NCBI GenBank assembly: GCA_963725645.1
Contig: CAVRZD010000005.1
Span: 62,001 to 126,000, forward strand
From: JALYZC01 sp963725645
GTDB taxonomy: Bacteria; Actinomycetota; Thermoleophilia; Solirubrobacterales; Solirubrobacteraceae
Direction: 5' to 3'
DNA: 64,000 bases
Part shown: positions 39,266 to 48,245 of the stretch, piece by piece
How the letters are laid out: each line of letters opens with the position of its first letter
Numbering within the stretch: the first letter of the stretch is position 1
Notes under the pieces: generated by a model
Database searches by the model: none
Told to the model about the DNA's origin: nothing
Seen by the model: only the letters and a program-made list of their open reading frames with translations
Translations under genes and position numbers: made by a program

Positions 39266-40507
39266 GTGCGCCTACGGGCGGGGACCGGCGCGCTCGCCGT
39301 GGCGCTGACGGCGAGCGTCGGCGGCTGCGCGGGCTGCGGCGGTGCCGACGCGCCGAAGCCGCCGGTGATCCCCGGCCGGGTCCTCAACGTCTACACGAGC
39401 CTGCCCTTCCAGGGGTACCTCGCCGGCCGCGCGCGCGACAGCTACGACGCCGAGCGCCTCGCCCTGGCCGAGGCCGGCGCGCGCGTCGGGCGCTACCGCA
39501 TCCACCTCGTCCCGCTCGACGACTCGACTCGCGACGCCGGGCGGTGGGATCCCAATCAGGTGGTCGCCAATGCCCGCCGCGCGACGCAGGATCCGCGCGC
39601 GATCGCCTACATCGGGGAGATGGACACCGGCGCCTCGGCGGTGTCGATCCCGGTGCTCGACCAGAAGGGGATCCTGCAGGTCAGCCCGGCCGACGGACTG
39701 GCGGGTCTCACGCGCCGCCAGGGCGCCACGCGCGGCGAGCCGGAGAAGTACTACCCCGATCCACGGCGCAACTTCGCCCGCGTGGCGCCGCCCGACAACC
39801 GCCAGGCCGCCGCGCTGGCGGCGTACATGAAGGAGCTCGGCGTCACGCGGCTGTACGTCGCCAACGACGGCGGCGGCTACGGCGTGGCGATGGCGGAGGC
39901 GGTGGTCGTCGATGCCGCCCAGCTCGGCATCGGGGTCGTCGCGAACGACACGATCGTGCCGCAGGGCGAGGACTACGGGGCGGCGGCGAGGAAGATCGTG
40001 CGCACCGTGCCCGACGCGGTCCTGTTCGCCGGCACCCCGCGCGACCGCCCGGAGGCGCTGTGGACGGATCTCCACGTGCTGGCCCCGAACCTCCAGCTGT
40101 TCGCCCCCAACGCGCTGGCGGTGCCCAGCTTCTACCAGCAGCTCGGCCCGGCCACCGCGGCCACCCGTCTCGTGGATCCGTCCATCCCGCCGCGGGACCG
40201 TTCGCAGACCTATCGTTCCTTCGTCACCCGGTTCCGCCACTACTTCCATCGCTCGCCCGATCCCTACGCGGCGTACGGCTACGAGGCCATGCGCGTGGTG
40301 CTCGGCGCGATCCGCCGGGCGGGCCGTCACGCCAACGACCGCAGGCTCGTGATCAGGCGCGTGTTCGGGCTGCGGCGCGCCGACTCGATCGTCGGGCCGT
40401 ACACGATCGGCCCGCTGGGCGACTCCACGTTGCGCTCCTTCGGGGCGTATCGCGTGCGGCGCGGACGCCTCGTCTTCGACCGCCTGCTCACGCCTCCCGG
40501 CCCCTGA
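39266..40507 (+). CDS. ABC transporter substrate-binding lipoprotein (branched-chain amino-acid type)
   Basis: A 413-residue periplasmic-binding-protein-like receptor (type 1 fold). A lipoprotein signal (LAVALTASVGGC, lipobox VGGC) precedes NVYTSLPFQGYLAGRARDSY, VPLDDSTRDAGRWDPNQVVA and YIGEMDTGASAVSIPVLDQK, the LIV-type pattern. A second, similar binding protein follows, and LivHMGF genes lie downstream. The ligand is unknown. GTG 39266 follows the small membrane gene by two bases. Confidence 0.85.
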   Translation: MRLRAGTGALAVALTASVGGCAGCGGADAPKPPVIPGRVLNVYTSLPFQGYLAGRARDSYDAERLALAEAGARVGRYRIHLVPLDDSTRDAGRWDPNQVVANARRATQDPRAIAYIGEMDTGASAVSIPVLDQKGILQVSPADGLAGLTRRQGATRGEPEKYYPDPRRNFARVAPPDNRQAAALAAYMKELGVTRLYVANDGGGYGVAMAEAVVVDAAQLGIGVVANDTIVPQGEDYGAAARKIVRTVPDAVLFAGTPRDRPEALWTDLHVLAPNLQLFAPNALAVPSFYQQLGPATAATRLVDPSIPPRDRSQTYRSFVTRFRHYFHRSPDPYAAYGYEAMRVVLGAIRRAGRHANDRRLVIRRVFGLRRADSIVGPYTIGPLGDSTLRSFGAYRVRRGRLVFDRLLTPPGP

Positions 40508-40563
40508 CAACCGTTAGTGCGGCGCCCCCGCGGGCGCTATAGGATCAGCGGCCGTACCCGCGA

Positions 40564-40593
40564 ATGCGTTTCGAAGGGGGATTCTCGTTTTGA
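40564..40593 (+). other. Nine-codon mini-ORF overlapping the start of the second binding protein
   Basis: ATG 40564 begins MRFEGGFSF and its TGA (40591-40593) overlaps the TTG start of the binding-protein gene (40590). The ribosome site GAAGGGGGA lies inside it. It could couple translation to the downstream TTG, or be chance. Confidence 0.3.
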
Positions 40594-41840
40594 AGCCACG
40601 TTCGGTTTTCGCCGTAGCAGGCGCCTGCGCGCTCGCGTTCGGCGCCGCGTCGTGCGGCAGCAGCAGCAGCAGCGGCGGCGGCAAGGAGATCAGCGGCAGC
40701 AAGCTGACGATCTACTCCAGCCTGCCGCTCCAGGGGGCTTCCGGCGCCCAGTCCCAGGCAATCGTGAACGGCGCCAAGCTCGCCATCGCGTCGCCCAAGA
40801 ACAAGATCGGCAAGTACACGATCACCTACACGGCCCTGGACGACTCGACCGCGGCGGCGGGCAAGGCCGACGACGCGACGGTCGGCCAGAACGCCCGTAA
40901 GGCGGTGAGCGATCCGACCACGATCGCCTACCTGGGCGAGTACAACTCGGGGGCGACGAAGATCTCGCTGCCGATCCTCAACCAGGCCGGCATCGCGCAG
41001 GTCAGCCCGTCCAACACCTACGTCGGCCTGACCACGAACAAGCCTGGCTCGGAGCCGGGTGAGCCCGACAAGTACTACCCGACGGGCAAGCGCACGTACG
41101 CGCGCGTCGTTCCGACCGACATCATCCAGGGCGCCGCCCTGGCGACGGCGGCCAAGAACGACGGGTGCAAGTCGATCATGATCTGGAACTCGAAGACGAC
41201 GTACTCGACGGGCCTGGCCCGCAACCTCCAGCAGGCGGCCGCCAAGCAGGGCCTCAAGGTGGAGGGCAACGTCGGCATTGATCCCAAGGCGGCGAACTAC
41301 CGTTCGCAGGCCGCGGCGATCAAGTCCGACTGCTTCGTGTTCACCGGCGAGATCGAGTCGAACGGCGTCCAGGCCGTGAAGGACGTCGGCACGGCACACC
41401 CGACGATCAAGCTCTACGGCGGCGACGGCGTGGTCCTCACCGACTTCGCCAACCCGCAGAAGGGCCTGCCGGCCGCGATCGGCGCCCGCTTCAAGGGCAC
41501 GATCGCGACGCTGGATCCGTGCTGCCCTAACAACCCGGCGGCCAGGCAGTTCATTGCCAACTACAACTCGACGTATCACGCTGCACCCGACCCGTACGCC
41601 ATCTACGGCTACGAGTCGATGGCCCTGATCCTGGACGCGATCAAGCGCGACGCCGACGCCAACGGCGGGAAGGTCTCGCGCGAGGGCGTGTACAAGCAGC
41701 TGCTGGCGACCAAGAACCGCCAGTCGGTGCTCGGCACGTACTCGATCGACGCCAACGGCGACACCACGCTGACCGATTACGGTCTCTACAAGATCGTCAA
41801 CGGCAAGCTGGTGTTCGACCAGGTCATCAAGTCGCAGTAG
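40590..41840 (+). CDS. Branched-chain amino-acid ABC transporter substrate-binding lipoprotein
   Basis: A 416-residue receptor closely related to the preceding one: LTIYSSLPLQGASGAQSQAI, ALDDSTAAAGKADDATVGQN, AYLGEYNSGATKISLPILNQ. Signal peptide with lipobox AASC followed by a serine-glycine linker (SSSSSGGG). TTG 40590 is the only start that gives the signal peptide, with GAAGGGGGA at 40573-40581 as ribosome site. A large hairpin directly follows the stop, so this gene is probably expressed above the membrane components. Confidence 0.88.
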   Translation: MKPRSVFAVAGACALAFGAASCGSSSSSGGGKEISGSKLTIYSSLPLQGASGAQSQAIVNGAKLAIASPKNKIGKYTITYTALDDSTAAAGKADDATVGQNARKAVSDPTTIAYLGEYNSGATKISLPILNQAGIAQVSPSNTYVGLTTNKPGSEPGEPDKYYPTGKRTYARVVPTDIIQGAALATAAKNDGCKSIMIWNSKTTYSTGLARNLQQAAAKQGLKVEGNVGIDPKAANYRSQAAAIKSDCFVFTGEIESNGVQAVKDVGTAHPTIKLYGGDGVVLTDFANPQKGLPAAIGARFKGTIATLDPCCPNNPAARQFIANYNSTYHAAPDPYAIYGYESMALILDAIKRDADANGGKVSREGVYKQLLATKNRQSVLGTYSIDANGDTTLTDYGLYKIVNGKLVFDQVIKSQ

Positions 41841-41862
41841 TCAAGGACAACTGAGATCGAGC

Positions 41863-41904
41863 GGGCGGGCGCCGCGGTCCCTTGGGGGGCCGCGGAGCCC
41901 GCCC
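41863..41904 (+). terminator. Large stem-loop after the binding-protein gene
   Basis: A stem of about 19 pairs (arms 41863-41881 and 41886-41904, one mismatch, one G-U) around the loop TTGG lies between the binding-protein stop and livH. No U-tract. It likely protects the upstream mRNA end or partially terminates transcription, giving more receptor than permease. Confidence 0.6.
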
Positions 41905-41932
41905 CCGATCTTCGAAGCGATTGGCCACAGGT

Positions 41933-42994
41933 TTGGAAGCCTCCGCCACCATCACAAGCCCCCGTCCGAGCGCCGGGACAGTGCTGCGGGAGGCCATCTC
42001 GAAGTACGGTCTGATCGCGCTGCTGGCGGCGATGCCGGTGTACTACGGCATCAGCGACCTGGCGAACGGAGACAGCCTCGCGCGCCTCGGTACCAACCTG
42101 TTCGAGGGCCTGTCCAACGGCGCGATCTGGGCGCTGATCGCCCTCGGCTACACGCTCGTCTACGGCATCATCGAGCTGATCAACTTCGCCCACGGCGACC
42201 TGTTCATGATCGGGTCGTTCATCTCGTACGGCTTCTTCGGCACGATCGGGCTGACGCTGGCGACGGGAACGCTGGGGCTCGTGCTGGGGTTGGTGGTGAC
42301 GCTGCTGCTGGCGATGGTCGCGTGTGGCACTCTCAATGTGATGATCGAGCGGGTGGCCTACCGGCCGCTGCGCAACGCGCCCAAGCTGGCGCCCCTGATC
42401 ACCGCGGTCGGCTTCTCCTTCATCCTTCAGAACGTCGGCCTGCTGTGGCTCGGCGGCTCGCAGCAGGGGGTGGTCGACCTGCTCGATGCCCAGAACGAGC
42501 TGTTCAACTTCCTCGGCATCCCGGTCACGAACGCCGACGTGCTCGCGATCGGCGTGACGACGCCGCTGGTGATCGGGCTGACCACGTTCGTGTCGCGCAG
42601 CCGGCTCGGCAAGGCGATGCGGGCCACCGCGCAGGACCCCGAGGCCGCCCGGCTCATGGGCATCAACGTGGACACCACGATCTCGCTCACCTTCCTGCTC
42701 GGCGGCCTGCTGGCCGGCGCGGCCGGATTGGTGTACGCGCTGTATGAAACCGGCATCCGCTACGACCAGGGCTTCCGGGCCGGCCTGATCGCCTTCACCG
42801 CGGCCGTGATGGGCGGCATCGGAAACCTCAAGGGCGCCGTGCTGGGCGGCCTGATCATCGGTGGCATCCAGCAGATCTGCGACAACCGCATCGGCGGGCA
42901 GTGGACGCCCGCGATCGTGTTCGCCTACCTCATCCTGATCATGGTGTTCCGGCCGCAGGGCCTGCTCGGGGAGGAGACGCGGGAGGCCGGATGA
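41933..42994 (+). CDS. livH: Branched-chain amino-acid ABC transporter permease LivH
   Basis: A 353-residue permease. The LivH core FEGLSNGAIWALIALGYTLV and IIELINFAHGDLFMIGSFIS is followed by IERVAYRPLRNAPKLAPLIT, GKAMRATAQDPEAARLMGIN (coupling helix) and GGIGNLKGAVLGGLIIGGIQ. The start is uncertain: TTG 41933, 41921 or 41882 are in frame; I take 41933, clear of the upstream hairpin. Its TGA overlaps the livM ATG. Confidence 0.87.
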   Translation: MEASATITSPRPSAGTVLREAISKYGLIALLAAMPVYYGISDLANGDSLARLGTNLFEGLSNGAIWALIALGYTLVYGIIELINFAHGDLFMIGSFISYGFFGTIGLTLATGTLGLVLGLVVTLLLAMVACGTLNVMIERVAYRPLRNAPKLAPLITAVGFSFILQNVGLLWLGGSQQGVVDLLDAQNELFNFLGIPVTNADVLAIGVTTPLVIGLTTFVSRSRLGKAMRATAQDPEAARLMGINVDTTISLTFLLGGLLAGAAGLVYALYETGIRYDQGFRAGLIAFTAAVMGGIGNLKGAVLGGLIIGGIQQICDNRIGGQWTPAIVFAYLILIMVFRPQGLLGEETREAG

Positions 42995-44178
42995 GCCGAC
43001 TCGCCGAGCTCAGGAACTCCCGCCGCGCGAACTGGATCGCCGGGGGCGCTGCGCTGCTCTTCGCGATCGTGTTCCCGCTGTTCTTCAGCCCGCTCAACGG
43101 CTTCATCGACCGCTCGGTCATCGCCCTGGCCTACGTCGTCATGGCTCTGGGGCTCAACGTCGTGGTCGGCTTCGCCGGCCTGCTCGACCTCGGGTACGTC
43201 GCGTTCTATGCGATCGGCGCCTACAGCGCCGGCTGGTTCGCGTCCGACTACTTCTCCGGCGCCAACAACGGGAAGGGCGTCCACGTCCTGGTGCAGGGGA
43301 AGGCGGCGGAGAGCTCGCTCTCGCACACGCCCACCGCGGGCATCCACCTGAACTTCCTCATCCTCCTGGTCATCGCTGTCTGCCTCACGGCGCTCGCGGG
43401 CATCATCATCGGCCTGCCCACGCTGCGCCTGCGGGGCGACTACATCGCGATCGTGACGCTCGCGTTCGGGGAGATCGTCGGCACGATCGCGGTCAACGGC
43501 GACCAGATCGCCGTGCCCTTCACGCACAACGCGACGCTGACCAACGGCCAGCAGGCGATCTCCCCGCTGGACCCGTTAGCCCTGCCCGGCCTGGCGGAGT
43601 TCAACCAGGCCACCAACATCAGACCCTTCTACTGGGTCGCGCTTGGGCTCGTCGTGTTCACGCTGTTCGTCAACTTCCGCCTCCGCGACTCGCGGCTCGG
43701 GCGAGCGTGGATCGCCCTGCGCGAGGACGAGGTCGCGGCCGCCAGCATGGGCGTTCCGCTCGTGCGCACCAAGCTGCTGGCCTATGCCACCGGAGCCGCG
43801 CTGGGCGGCATGGCCGGCGCCTTCCTCGGCTACTACATCAACAGCGTGAATGCCGGCACGTTCGAGTTCGCGTTCTCGATCTTCGTCCTGGCCATGGTCA
43901 TCCTCGGCGGCCTCGGATCCATCTGGGGCGTCGTGGTCGGCGCGCTTTCGCTGTCCTACATCAACTACTACCTGATCCCCGACCTCTTCAACGACATTCC
44001 CGGCAAGCTGGGCCTGGACTTCAACCTGACCCAGCTATCGTTCGGGATCTTCGGCTTCCTGCTGGTGATCATGATGGTGCTGCGACCAGCGGGGCTGATA
44101 CCCGAGCGCCGACGCAAGCTCGAGTTGGAGGAGGGCATCGGTGCGGGTGAGACCGAGCTCTACGAGGTGAAGGCATGA
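42991..44178 (+). CDS. livM: Branched-chain amino-acid ABC transporter permease LivM
   Basis: A 395-residue permease: LGLNVVVGFAGLLDLGYVAF and YAIGAYSAGWFASDYF, the family GLPTLRLRGDYIAIVTLAFG, the coupling helix RAWIALREDEVAAASMGVP and MVILGGLGSIWGVVVGA. Longer than minimal LivM because of an extracytoplasmic insertion around residues 90-125 and 170-200. Coupled by ATGA to livH before and livG after. Confidence 0.93.
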   Translation: MSRLAELRNSRRANWIAGGAALLFAIVFPLFFSPLNGFIDRSVIALAYVVMALGLNVVVGFAGLLDLGYVAFYAIGAYSAGWFASDYFSGANNGKGVHVLVQGKAAESSLSHTPTAGIHLNFLILLVIAVCLTALAGIIIGLPTLRLRGDYIAIVTLAFGEIVGTIAVNGDQIAVPFTHNATLTNGQQAISPLDPLALPGLAEFNQATNIRPFYWVALGLVVFTLFVNFRLRDSRLGRAWIALREDEVAAASMGVPLVRTKLLAYATGAALGGMAGAFLGYYINSVNAGTFEFAFSIFVLAMVILGGLGSIWGVVVGALSLSYINYYLIPDLFNDIPGKLGLDFNLTQLSFGIFGFLLVIMMVLRPAGLIPERRRKLELEEGIGAGETELYEVKA

Positions 44179-44999
44179 GCGACGGCGTGGCCGAGGCTGC
44201 GACGCCGGCGCCGGCCGCCGGCGAGCCGCCGTCCAACGATCTCCTCGTCGCGAGGTCCGTGACGAAGGTGTTCGGCGGGCTGGTGGCCGTGTCCGACATC
44301 GACTTCTCGATCCCGCGCCTGTCGATCGTCTCGATCATCGGGCCCAACGGCGCGGGCAAGACGACGTTCTTCAACATGCTGACCGGGCTGTACAAACCGA
44401 CGACGGGCACCATCGAGTTCGACGGCAACAGCGTCGCCGCGGAGCGGCCCGACCGCATCCTCGCGCTCGGGGTTGCCCGCACGTTCCAGAACATCCGGAT
44501 GTTCTCCACGATGACCGCGCTGGAGAACGTGCTGGTCGGCGAGCACGCGCGGCTGCGCGCCGGGCTGTTCGGCTCGCTGCTGAGGCTGCCGGGGCAGCGC
44601 CGCGAGGAGCGCGAGGCGCGCGCGAAGGCATTCGAGATGCTCGAGTACGTCGGCCTGCGCCGCGGGGTGGCCGACCAGCTCGCAATCAACTTGTCCTACG
44701 GCGACCAGCGCCGCGTCGAGATCGCCCGCGCACTCGCCTCGGACCCCAAGCTGCTGCTGCTCGACGAGCCCACGGCCGGCATGAACCCGCAGGAATCGTC
44801 GCGCCTGACCGACTTCATGCGTCGGCTCCGGGACGAGAGGAACCTCACGATCCTCTTGATCGAGCACGACATGAAGGTCGTGATGGGGGTGTCCGAGCGC
44901 GTGACGGTGCTCGACCACGGCGAGAAGATCGCCGAGGGCGACCCGCCGACCGTCCGCCAGGACAAGCGTGTCGTCGAGGCGTACCTGGGGAAGCAGTGA
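44175..44999 (+). CDS. livG: Branched-chain amino-acid ABC transporter ATP-binding protein LivG
   Basis: A 274-residue ATPase with a 20-residue N-terminal extension. Walker A GPNGAGKTTFFNMLTG, Q-loop RTFQNIRMFSTMTALENVL, signature LSYGDQRRVEIARAL, Walker B KLLLLDEPTAGMNPQE and the LivG C-terminus VLDHGEKIAEGDPPTV are all present. It pairs with LivF as the heterodimeric motor. Starts inside the livM stop (ATGA). Confidence 0.93.
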   Translation: MSDGVAEAATPAPAAGEPPSNDLLVARSVTKVFGGLVAVSDIDFSIPRLSIVSIIGPNGAGKTTFFNMLTGLYKPTTGTIEFDGNSVAAERPDRILALGVARTFQNIRMFSTMTALENVLVGEHARLRAGLFGSLLRLPGQRREEREARAKAFEMLEYVGLRRGVADQLAINLSYGDQRRVEIARALASDPKLLLLDEPTAGMNPQESSRLTDFMRRLRDERNLTILLIEHDMKVVMGVSERVTVLDHGEKIAEGDPPTVRQDKRVVEAYLGKQ

Positions 45000-45003
45000 C
45001 GAG

Positions 45004-45714
45004 ATGGCGCTCCTCGAGGTCGACGACATCCACACCTTCTACGGCAACATCGAGGCGCTCAAGGGCATCTCCCTCGAGGTCGAGGAGGGCGAGGTCGTCA
45101 CGCTGATCGGCTCCAACGGCGCCGGCAAGTCCACCACGCTGCGCTCGATCTCCGGGCTCACTCCCCCGCGCACGGGGACGATCCGCTTCGACGGCAACGA
45201 CATCTCGGCGACCGCGCCCCAGGACATCGTCCAGCTCGGCATCTCGCAGTCGCCCGAGGGCCGCCACTGCTTCCAGCGGATGTCGGTGCGCGAGAACCTC
45301 GAGCTCGGCGCCTACCTGCGCCGCGACCGGACCGAGATCAACGAGGACCTCAGGACCGTCTTCACGCTGTTCCCGCGGCTCGAGGAGCGGGAGAAGCAGA
45401 AGGCGGGGACGATGTCCGGCGGCGAGCAGCAGATGCTGGCGATCGGCCGGGCGATGATGGCGCGCCCGAAGCTGCTGCTGCTCGACGAGCCCTCGATGGG
45501 CCTCGCGCCGATCCTCGTCGAGCGCATCTACGAGACCATCGCGGAGATCAACCGCCAGGGCACGACGATCCTGCTGGTCGAGCAGAACGCGAACTTCGCG
45601 CTGGAGTACTCCTCGCACGGCTATGTCCTCGAGACGGGCACGATCGCTCTGGCCGACAAGTCCGCGGCGCTGCGCGAGAACCCCGACGTCCAGCGGGCCT
45701 ACCTCGGCACATGA
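45004..45714 (+). CDS. livF: Branched-chain amino-acid ABC transporter ATP-binding protein LivF
   Basis: A 236-residue ATPase: VDDIHTFYGNIEALKGISLE, Walker A GSNGAGKSTTLRSISG, SQSPEGRHCFQRMSVRENLE, signature MSGGEQQMLAIGRAMM, Walker B LLLLDEPSMGLAPILVE and VEQNANFALEYSSHGYVLETG. It starts 4 bases after livG and ends in an ATGA overlap with a small membrane protein gene. Confidence 0.94.
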   Translation: MALLEVDDIHTFYGNIEALKGISLEVEEGEVVTLIGSNGAGKSTTLRSISGLTPPRTGTIRFDGNDISATAPQDIVQLGISQSPEGRHCFQRMSVRENLELGAYLRRDRTEINEDLRTVFTLFPRLEEREKQKAGTMSGGEQQMLAIGRAMMARPKLLLLDEPSMGLAPILVERIYETIAEINRQGTTILLVEQNANFALEYSSHGYVLETGTIALADKSAALRENPDVQRAYLGT

Positions 45715-45950
45715 CCGTCACCGCCCTGATCGGAGCGACCGCGCTGTACCTGCTGTTCGCCTGGCTGGCGTCGGCGATCGTCGCCTCATGGCTGTCGGAC
45801 CGCAAGGGCTACGGCGAGAAGCCGGGGCTGGCGAGCGGGATGCTGCTGTTCGTCGTCGGGGTCGTGATCTGGCTGTTCTGGCCGGCCAAGCCCGACTCGG
45901 CCTGGAAGCGCTACGGACCGTTCGGTCGGCGGCGGCGCGACTCGGCCTGA
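45711..45950 (+). CDS. Small membrane protein at the end of the liv operon
   Basis: A 79-residue protein with two hydrophobic helices (ALYLLFAWLASAIVASWL and GMLLFVVGVVIWLFW) separated by SDRKGYGEKPGLAS, and a basic tail (FGRRRRDSA). No family recognised; similar two-helix proteins are common in actinobacteria. Coupled to livF by ATGA, so co-expressed with the transporter. Confidence 0.65.
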   Translation: MTVTALIGATALYLLFAWLASAIVASWLSDRKGYGEKPGLASGMLLFVVGVVIWLFWPAKPDSAWKRYGPFGRRRRDSA

Positions 45951-45953
45951 GCG

Positions 45954-46131
45954 TCAGTCAGCGGCCAGGCCCCGCAACTTCGTGGGATCCGCGACCACGT
46001 CGATCTCGACGATTCGCCCGCCCGCGACGGTGAAGCCGGCCACCGCGAGCGGCCTGCCGTCGCGCGCGACGACCGCTCCGGCGGCGCCGTTCACGAGGGC
46101 GGGCCGCGCGAACTGATCGTGGACCGCGGCA
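45954..46131 (-). pseudogene. C-terminal remnant of an ECF sigma factor with SnoaL-like tail
   Basis: Read on the minus strand to the TGA at 45954-45956, the frame encodes FARPALVNGAAGAVVARDGR, then PLAVAGFTVAGGRIVEIDVV and ADPTKL, the end of the SnoaL-like domain fused to ECF41/SigJ-type sigma factors. No sigma domain precedes it: upstream of about 46131 the DNA encodes, on the other strand, the tail of an ABC permease. About 55 residues remain of an expected ~300. Confidence 0.65.
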
Positions 46132-46434
46132 GGAGGCGTACATCGCCGCGACCCCGGCGATCGCGATCGTGCCCTGGGTCTTCGCCGGCTCGCTGTTCCC
46201 GATCGGCGCCCTCCCCGGCGCTCTGACCGCCTTCGCGAAGGTCCTACCGCTCACCCACGCCCTCGCTCTGATGCGCTACGGGCTCGTCGACCACAGCGGG
46301 AGGGGCCTCACGACATCTGGGGGATGGGCAACACGACCGCCGAGGCGGCGCTGAGCCTCCGGGTGGTGGCGCTCTTCGCGGCGCTGCTGACCGTGGTGGC
46401 CGTGCGGCAGTTCAACCGCTCGGCGATGGGTTGA
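46132..46434 (+). pseudogene. C-terminal remnant of an ABC-2 type permease
   Basis: The plus-strand frame begins abruptly at about 46132 with EAYIAATPAIAIVPWVFAGS and LFPIGALPGALTAFAKVLPL, then THALALMRYGLVDHSG, the last third of an ABC-2 permease of the DrrB kind; one missing base near 46309 separates this from HDIWGMGNTTAEAAL and the end RQFNRSAMG (TGA 46432-46434). No start, no upstream helices and no ATPase gene are present. It abuts the sigma-factor remnant tail to head. Confidence 0.65.
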
Positions 46435-47710
46435 GGGCGCGCCGATCGACGAGCGCCGCCACGTCGGCGGACAACCGGTCGAGCGCCTCGCCGTCGGCCT
46501 GCCAGCGCGGGCGGGTGCGCCAGGCGGTCAGCACGCCGCCGTCCACGGCGAAGCGCAGGTCGCCCTCGACCGCGCCCTCGGGCAGGGTCGAGGGCGCGGT
46601 CGGGTCGACGGCCACGACCGCGACGTCGCAGCCGACCGAGCCGCCGGGATCCGTGAGGAATTTCCGGTACTCGTCGGGGAGGACCATCGGCCGCTCCGCG
46701 CAGCACAAGAGGCGGCCGGTCAGCGCCGTGCCGGACAGCTGCCCGCGCAGCACCCCGAACGCTTCGCCGGGGAGGTTGAGCCGCGGGAACGAGCGGTGGA
46801 ACGCGCGCGGGTCCTCGACCGCCAGGCCGCGGTCGACGGCGATCTGCACGACCCGCTCGAGGCGTGCGCCGACCGGCCACAGCGTGTGGGCCTCGTCGAG
46901 CCGGTCGGCGACGGACTGGAGCCACTCCGGCGACAGGAGCTTCTCGTCGAGCGGCCGCTCCGGGGCGGTTTCGGGCGCGCAGATCTCGCCGACGGCGGGG
47001 GCGAACCGCTCGGCCGTGGCCACGAGTCCATCGAGCTCGTCGTCGGGCTCGAGGAAGTCCTGCTGTGAGACGACGACCTGACCCCACTCCACGCGCAGCT
47101 CGAAGCCTGCACCCTGGTCGGTGGAGAGGATCTCGCGGACGGGGCCCGTGATGAGCCGCTCGGCGACGGCGTCGTCGGAGTGCTTGCGCACGGCCACGAT
47201 CCAGTCCTCGGGGAGATCGAGGTCGTCCAGGGCGCGGGTGCGCCAGATCGAGCTCCCCGGCGTGCAGCGCTCGTCGCTCCGCGCGACGTGCAGGCCCGTG
47301 ATCGTCGAAAGGTGGGGAACCCGCGTTCCCGCGGACGTGTACGGGACCTTGAGGTAGTTCCCTCCTCCGCCGAGGAGGTTCGGAATACCGGCCACGTCGA
47401 GCGCGACCCCAGCCGCCCCGGCGGCCTTGCTGCCCGCGCTGCGCTTCGCCTTCTCGCCGTAGTACCAGCCGCGCTCCCCGGGCTCGAAGATCCGCGCCTC
47501 GTGGCAGACGACGCCGTAGGTCCCTCCGGGCCAGTGCCCGCGCACGACGTTGAACAGGACGTCCACGCTCCACGGGCAGGTGACGCTGAGATAGCCCGCC
47601 TGCGGAGCCCCGCCCCGGAATTCCAGGCCGCGGCGCTCGGCCCAGGCCACCAGGTCGAACTCGGGCCGGGCGCTCTGATTGTCGGCCTTTGACCGTCGGA
47701 GCAGTCCCAT
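46412..47710 (-). CDS. Hypothetical protein, 432 residues
   Basis: A soluble, acidic 432-residue protein with no signal peptide or membrane helix. Notable stretches are FDLVAWAERRGLEFRGGAPQ near the N-terminus, CPWSVDVLFNVVRGHWPGG, PGERGWYYGEKAKRS, and a C-terminal GAVEGDLRFAVDGGVLTAWR. I recognise no domain or catalytic motif. Its coding pattern (GC third positions, continuous frame) is convincing. The 3' end overlaps the ABC permease remnant by 23 bases. A DUF488 gene precedes it by 4 bases on the same strand. Confidence 0.7.
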   Translation of the reverse strand: MGLLRRSKADNQSARPEFDLVAWAERRGLEFRGGAPQAGYLSVTCPWSVDVLFNVVRGHWPGGTYGVVCHEARIFEPGERGWYYGEKAKRSAGSKAAGAAGVALDVAGIPNLLGGGGNYLKVPYTSAGTRVPHLSTITGLHVARSDERCTPGSSIWRTRALDDLDLPEDWIVAVRKHSDDAVAERLITGPVREILSTDQGAGFELRVEWGQVVVSQQDFLEPDDELDGLVATAERFAPAVGEICAPETAPERPLDEKLLSPEWLQSVADRLDEAHTLWPVGARLERVVQIAVDRGLAVEDPRAFHRSFPRLNLPGEAFGVLRGQLSGTALTGRLLCCAERPMVLPDEYRKFLTDPGGSVGCDVAVVAVDPTAPSTLPEGAVEGDLRFAVDGGVLTAWRTRPRWQADGEALDRLSADVAALVDRRALNPSPSG

Positions 47711-47714
47711 GGGC

Positions 47715-48185
47715 TCAGGGGAGGATATGCCTCACGGGAATACCGAATTCGTGGGCGATCCGCGCGGCGACGATCGACCGGTGGCAGGCCTCGGGATCGC
47801 GCTCGACGCAGAACAGCGCGGCCGCGCCGTGTGAGGGCATCGCCGCGACGATCGGCGCGAGATCGACGCGATCGAGGATCTCGCGGGGGTACCGGGCGCG
47901 GTACTCGGGCGCGAGCTCTTGCCGGGAGCGCTTGCCGACACCTCGCGCCGCGTCCTCGCGGTATTGGAGCCGGCGGAGCTCTGTGGTGGGGGCGAGCTCC
48001 TTGAGATGGCGGTAGTCGATCTCGGCCTCGGCGAGCGCGGCCTGCAGGCGGGCGGAGTTGGCCCACGCGTACTCGCTGCCGCGCACGCCGCGGCGCTGGC
48101 GGACGTCGAGAAGCTGGTGGACGTCCGCATCGTGGAGTGCGTCGATGAACCGCTGGGGCGTCCAGCCGTAGACGCCGATGGTCAT
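47715..48185 (-). CDS. DUF488 domain-containing protein
   Basis: A 156-residue DUF488 protein: MTIGVYGWTPQRFIDALHDA, LLDVRQRRGVRGSEYAWANS, DYRHLKELAPTTELRR and the cysteine motif ALFCVERDPEACHRSIVA, all family features. The conserved arginines and cysteines suggest an enzyme, but its reaction is unknown. ATG 48185 is the start that opens the domain; GTG 48197 adds four residues. Upstream of the hypothetical gene and divergent from the nitronate monooxygenase-like gene. Confidence 0.83.
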   Translation of the reverse strand: MTIGVYGWTPQRFIDALHDADVHQLLDVRQRRGVRGSEYAWANSARLQAALAEAEIDYRHLKELAPTTELRRLQYREDAARGVGKRSRQELAPEYRARYPREILDRVDLAPIVAAMPSHGAAALFCVERDPEACHRSIVAARIAHEFGIPVRHILP

Positions 48186-48245
48186 CAGAATCCCCACGTC
48201 CGGATGCTGTCACGTCGTCGCCGAGGCCTTAGGCTGACGGGCCGC

